64,000 nt of DNA, from NCBI RefSeq assembly GCF_003033885.1, contig NZ_CP024081.1, forward strand, positions 4,714,388 through 4,778,387, given 5' to 3'. Positions 61,463-64,000 of this stretch are shown one piece after another. This DNA is from Pseudomonas rhizophila. Its GTDB lineage: Bacteria > Pseudomonadota > Gammaproteobacteria > Pseudomonadales > Pseudomonadaceae. Every line of letters starts with the position of its first letter. Position 1 is the first letter of the stretch. The position numbers were made by a program, and so were the translations under genes. The notes under the pieces were generated by a model. The model made no database searches and was not told the origin of the DNA. It saw nothing but the letters and a program-made list of their open reading frames with translations.

Positions 61463-62506
61463 TTAGCCTGCGTGTTTTTCTTTACCGTCGTGGGGAATCT
61501 CTCCCACCGGGCAATGAGCCACGCCGACGGTGCGACGGGTAAGTTTTTCGACGTTTTCCTGGGCTTTCTGCGCATCCAGTACCCAGGTGCGGTAAAAGTC
61601 GAACGGGCAGTCAGCCACTCCCTTGTCGCCGTCCCCGGAGTTATAGACCCCGGTGTAACCGCGATGCAGCAGCTTGAACAAATGATTCTGTGATTGGTCG
61701 TTCGCTCGCGCATCGCGGATTTGCGAAACGGATAATTGTGCGTACTGAATGCCCATTTCCTCTTCACCGCATTCGCCCAGAGTGCGACCGTCGAAGCCAA
61801 TGATCGCCGAGTGACCAAAGTAGGAGTAAACCCCATCGAAGCCGGCGGCATTGGCCACTGCCACATAACAATTATTGGCCCAGGCCATGCTTTTGGACAT
61901 CATCACCTGCTGCTCTTTGGCCGGGTACATATAGCCCTGGCAGCGGACGATCAACTCCGCCCCTTTCATTGCACAGTCGCGCCAGATCTCCGGGTAGTTA
62001 CCGTCATCACAAATGATCAAGCTGATCTGCAAGCCCTTCGGCCCCTCGCAGACATAGGTCCGATCACCCGGATACCAGCCTTCTATGGGGCACCAGGGAA
62101 TGCACTTGCGATACTTCTGGACGATTTCGCCCTGGTTATTGATCAACACCAACGTGTTGTACGGGGCTTTGTGAGGGTGTTCCTCATGCCGCTCACCGGT
62201 CAGGGAAAACACCCCCCACGTGTCTGCCGCACGGCACGCGGCGGAAAAGATCGCAGTCTCTTCGCCTGGAATGCTGGCGGCAGTCGCCATCATCTCATCG
62301 TGGTCGTACATGATGCCCATGGTGCTGTATTCAGGAAACACCACCAGGTCCATGCCGGGGAGACCGCTTTTCATACCAGTGATGATGTCGGCAATCTTGC
62401 GGGCGTTTTCAATGACCTCGGCTTTTGTATGCAGCCGCGGCATTTTGTAATTGACGACCGCGACACCCACGGTATCCGGGCTGCTGGAAATATCACCATG
62501 ACGCAT
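61463..62506 (-). CDS. amiE: Aliphatic amidase
   Basis: A 347-aa nitrilase-superfamily amidase that hydrolyses short aliphatic amides to the acid and ammonia in the cytoplasm. The start MRHGDISSS at 62506 equals the known AmiE start. Catalytic residues fall at the positions of the P. aeruginosa enzyme: Glu59 (VFPEYS), Lys134 (KYRKCIPW), Glu142 (IEGWYP) and Cys166 (LIICDDGN). It is nearly colinear with that protein to the end. It lies 14 bases after fmdB and 3 before amiB, so it is in one operon with the formamidase genes. Confidence 0.96.
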   Translation of the reverse strand: MRHGDISSSPDTVGVAVVNYKMPRLHTKAEVIENARKIADIITGMKSGLPGMDLVVFPEYSTMGIMYDHDEMMATAASIPGEETAIFSAACRAADTWGVFSLTGERHEEHPHKAPYNTLVLINNQGEIVQKYRKCIPWCPIEGWYPGDRTYVCEGPKGLQISLIICDDGNYPEIWRDCAMKGAELIVRCQGYMYPAKEQQVMMSKSMAWANNCYVAVANAAGFDGVYSYFGHSAIIGFDGRTLGECGEEEMGIQYAQLSVSQIRDARANDQSQNHLFKLLHRGYTGVYNSGDGDKGVADCPFDFYRTWVLDAQKAQENVEKLTRRTVGVAHCPVGEIPHDGKEKHAG

Positions 62507-62520
62507 GAAATTTACCTCTG

Positions 62521-62868
62521 TTAATGGCTGATCATCCAAGGTCTGGAGCCGGTTTTACTCTTGAGCCCCTGAGGATTGGCTTTGGTCGGGGCCAGCGGTT
62601 TGCTCGGTGCGCAACAACTGCACCCACTGGGGTGACGACGGTTCTGCTGGTACTCACCAAGGGTCTGCGGTGAGTGGGCACTTCGCTCGTTGGTCGCCAT
62701 GGCCTGGCGTTGACTGCTCGACAACGTCGTCAGCGCCGGCGCAGACAACAGCAACGGCCCTCCTGGGCCCGCGCAAAACGGGCACTGGCACGGCTCGTGC
62801 CGTTGGGCCATAGGCCGCAACATTGTGAAACAGCCACAGGTTTGGCATTCGTACTCATAGGTCGGCAT
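62521..62868 (-). CDS. fmdB: FmdB-like zinc-ribbon regulatory protein
   Basis: A 115-aa protein with an N-terminal FmdB zinc ribbon: [12 protein letters not shown] followed by CQCPFC gives the four Cys of the metal site. The C-terminal half is Pro/Ser/Lys-rich with a further CSCC motif and looks flexible. GGAGAG precedes the ATG. FmdB-type proteins are found next to formamidase genes and were proposed to regulate them; the mechanism is not settled. It lies 36 bases after fmdA and just before amiE. Confidence 0.88.
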   Translation of the reverse strand: MPTYEYECQTCGCFTMLRPMAQRHEPCQCPFCAGPGGPLLLSAPALTTLSSSQRQAMATNERSAHSPQTLGEYQQNRRHPSGCSCCAPSKPLAPTKANPQGLKSKTGSRPWMISH

Positions 62869-62904
62869 GGCGCTCTCCGGACATTGATCGGGCTCGGGCG
62901 TGTC

Positions 62905-64000
62905 TCACAGGTCCGGGGCGATCGGCAGATCGATACTGCCGTCGAGGTGTTTGATGGGGCCGTTGGCGTTGGGGTTGATGTCGAACTCGAAGATTTCGGT
63001 GGGTAACCAGAGCGTCGCGCAGGCGTTGGGGATGTCGACCACGCCGCTGATATGCCCTTGCACCGGCGCAGAACCCAACAGTGCATAGCCCTGGGCGGGC
63101 GAATAACCAAACTTGGTCAAGTAGTTGATCGCATTCAGGCAGGCCTGGCGGTACGCGATATTGACGTCCAGGTAGTGCTGCTTGCCGGCTTCATCCACCG
63201 AGATACCTTCAAAGATCAGGTAGTTCTGGTAGGTCGGGATAATCGGGCTGGGTTTGAACACCGGGTTCTTGATTGCGTACTTGGCCATGCCGCCCTTGAT
63301 CAGCTCGACTTTCATATGCACCCAGCCGGCCATCTCGATTGCACCGCAAAAAGTGATCTCGCCGTCGCCCTGACTGAAGTGCAGGTCTCCCACCGACAAC
63401 CCGGCGCCGTTGACGTAGACCGGGAAGAAAATCTTCGAGCCCCGGGACAGGTCCTTGATATCGCAGTTACCACCATGTTCACGCGGCGGCACGGTGCGTG
63501 CGCCGGTGGCCGCGGCATCATCCCGGGCCTGGCCTTTGAGCTTGCCCATGTGCGCGGTGGCGGCCAGCGGGGCGTTGGCCAAGGGCGGCACGCGGGTCGG
63601 GTTGGTATCGATCAGCTCCTGCTCACGGCGGTTCCAGTCGGCGAGCATTACCGGGTCGGGCAGGCAACCGATCAATCCGGGGTGGATCAGGCCGGCAAAG
63701 TTGACCCCGGGAATGTGCCGCGAGCTGGTGAACATGCCTTTGAAATCCCAGATGGCTTTCTGTGCGCTGGGAAAGTGATCCGTGAGGAATCCGCCGCCGT
63801 TCTGCCGCGAGAAGAAACCGTTGAAGCCCCACATGGATTCGGCCTTGGCACCGATGTCCAACAGGTCGACCACCAGCAGATCCCCCGGCTCGGCGCCATG
63901 CACGCCCACTGGACCGGACAGGTAGTGCACGGTGGACAGGTCGACGTCACGCACATCCGAGGCGTCGTCGTTGTTCTTGATCGCGCCGGCGGTCCAATCG
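62905..64000 (-). CDS. fmdA: Formamidase/acetamidase (5' end beyond right edge)
   Basis: The frame is open to the window edge, and about 365 C-terminal residues are visible. It is the FmdA/AmdA family of formamidases: VHYLSGPVGVHGAEPGDLLV, GFNGFFSRQNGGGFLTDHFP, REHGGNCDIKDL and SVGDLHFSQGDGEI are hallmark blocks. The last includes the conserved His and Asp/Glu thought to bind metal or substrate. It splits formamide into formate and ammonia. It is the most upstream visible gene of the operon fmdA-fmdB-amiE-amiB; any promoter or transporter lies outside the window. Confidence 0.95.
   Translation of the reverse strand, partial: DWTAGAIKNNDDASDVRDVDLSTVHYLSGPVGVHGAEPGDLLVVDLLDIGAKAESMWGFNGFFSRQNGGGFLTDHFPSAQKAIWDFKGMFTSSRHIPGVNFAGLIHPGLIGCLPDPVMLADWNRREQELIDTNPTRVPPLANAPLAATAHMGKLKGQARDDAAATGARTVPPREHGGNCDIKDLSRGSKIFFPVYVNGAGLSVGDLHFSQGDGEITFCGAIEMAGWVHMKVELIKGGMAKYAIKNPVFKPSPIIPTYQNYLIFEGISVDEAGKQHYLDVNIAYRQACLNAINYLTKFGYSPAQGYALLGSAPVQGHISGVVDIPNACATLWLPTEIFEFDINPNANGPIKHLDGSIDLPIAPDL

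Overview
The window looks like chromosome of a fluorescent Pseudomonas (P. fluorescens complex, possibly the corrugata/brassicacearum side). Evidence: high GC, gene families typical of the genus, and many copies of the inverted repeat whose core is TGTGGGAGCGAGCCTGCTCG, a known Pseudomonas REP type. No rRNA, tRNA, CRISPR, phage or insertion-sequence genes were seen. Species placement is inference.

Layout. 1-1730: end of a hydroxypyruvate-isomerase-like TIM-barrel gene and a sugar-binding periplasmic protein. 1834-5388: D-tartrate module (LysR regulator with a TTG start, D-tartrate dehydratase, DctA-type carrier). 5459-7760: TetR gene divergent from an SDR oxidoreductase across two near-identical palindromes, then a small NADP-binding oxidoreductase. 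7876-31991: siderophore locus (diaminobutyrate aminotransferase, TonB-dependent receptor, two SyrP-like Fe(II)/2-oxoglutarate hydroxylases, a FAAL-ACP-C loading protein, a one-module NRPS and a four-module giant NRPS). 32359-41015: FAD oxidase, hemerythrin, LysR genes, YcaC-like hydrolase, amidohydrolase, a lysR-doxX-ABM set and an arylesterase-like hydrolase. 41396-46765: two tail-to-tail paralogous winged-helix/NTPase regulators and a GlxA-type regulator. 47086-51965: pirin, a gene broken by a 25-bp tandem duplication, another GlxA-type regulator and a chemoreceptor. 52100-57161: betaine-type binding protein, a dimethylglycine/N-methylproline-demethylase-like flavoprotein, a ProC-like reductase and a TetR regulator. 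57388-64000: methyltransferase, small proteins, an unrecognised 525-aa protein, and the operon fmdA-fmdB-amiE-amiB for formamide and short aliphatic amides, cut by the right edge.

The main point of interest is the siderophore locus. Reading the adenylation-domain pockets by eye gives His-like, Dab, unassigned, Ser and a truncated Ser-type start. Together with fatty-acyl loading, Dab supply and two beta-hydroxylases this matches a corrugatin/ornicorrugatin/histicorrugatin-type lipopeptide siderophore. The giant NRPS stops inside its fourth adenylation domain, at the exact end of a 228-bp perfect repeat of its third adenylation domain. There is no thioesterase, no Asp module and no exporter after it. 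Either the pathway was cut by a recombination/deletion or the assembly is misjoined at the repeat. A divergent promoter between receptor and hydroxylase carries a plausible Fur box.
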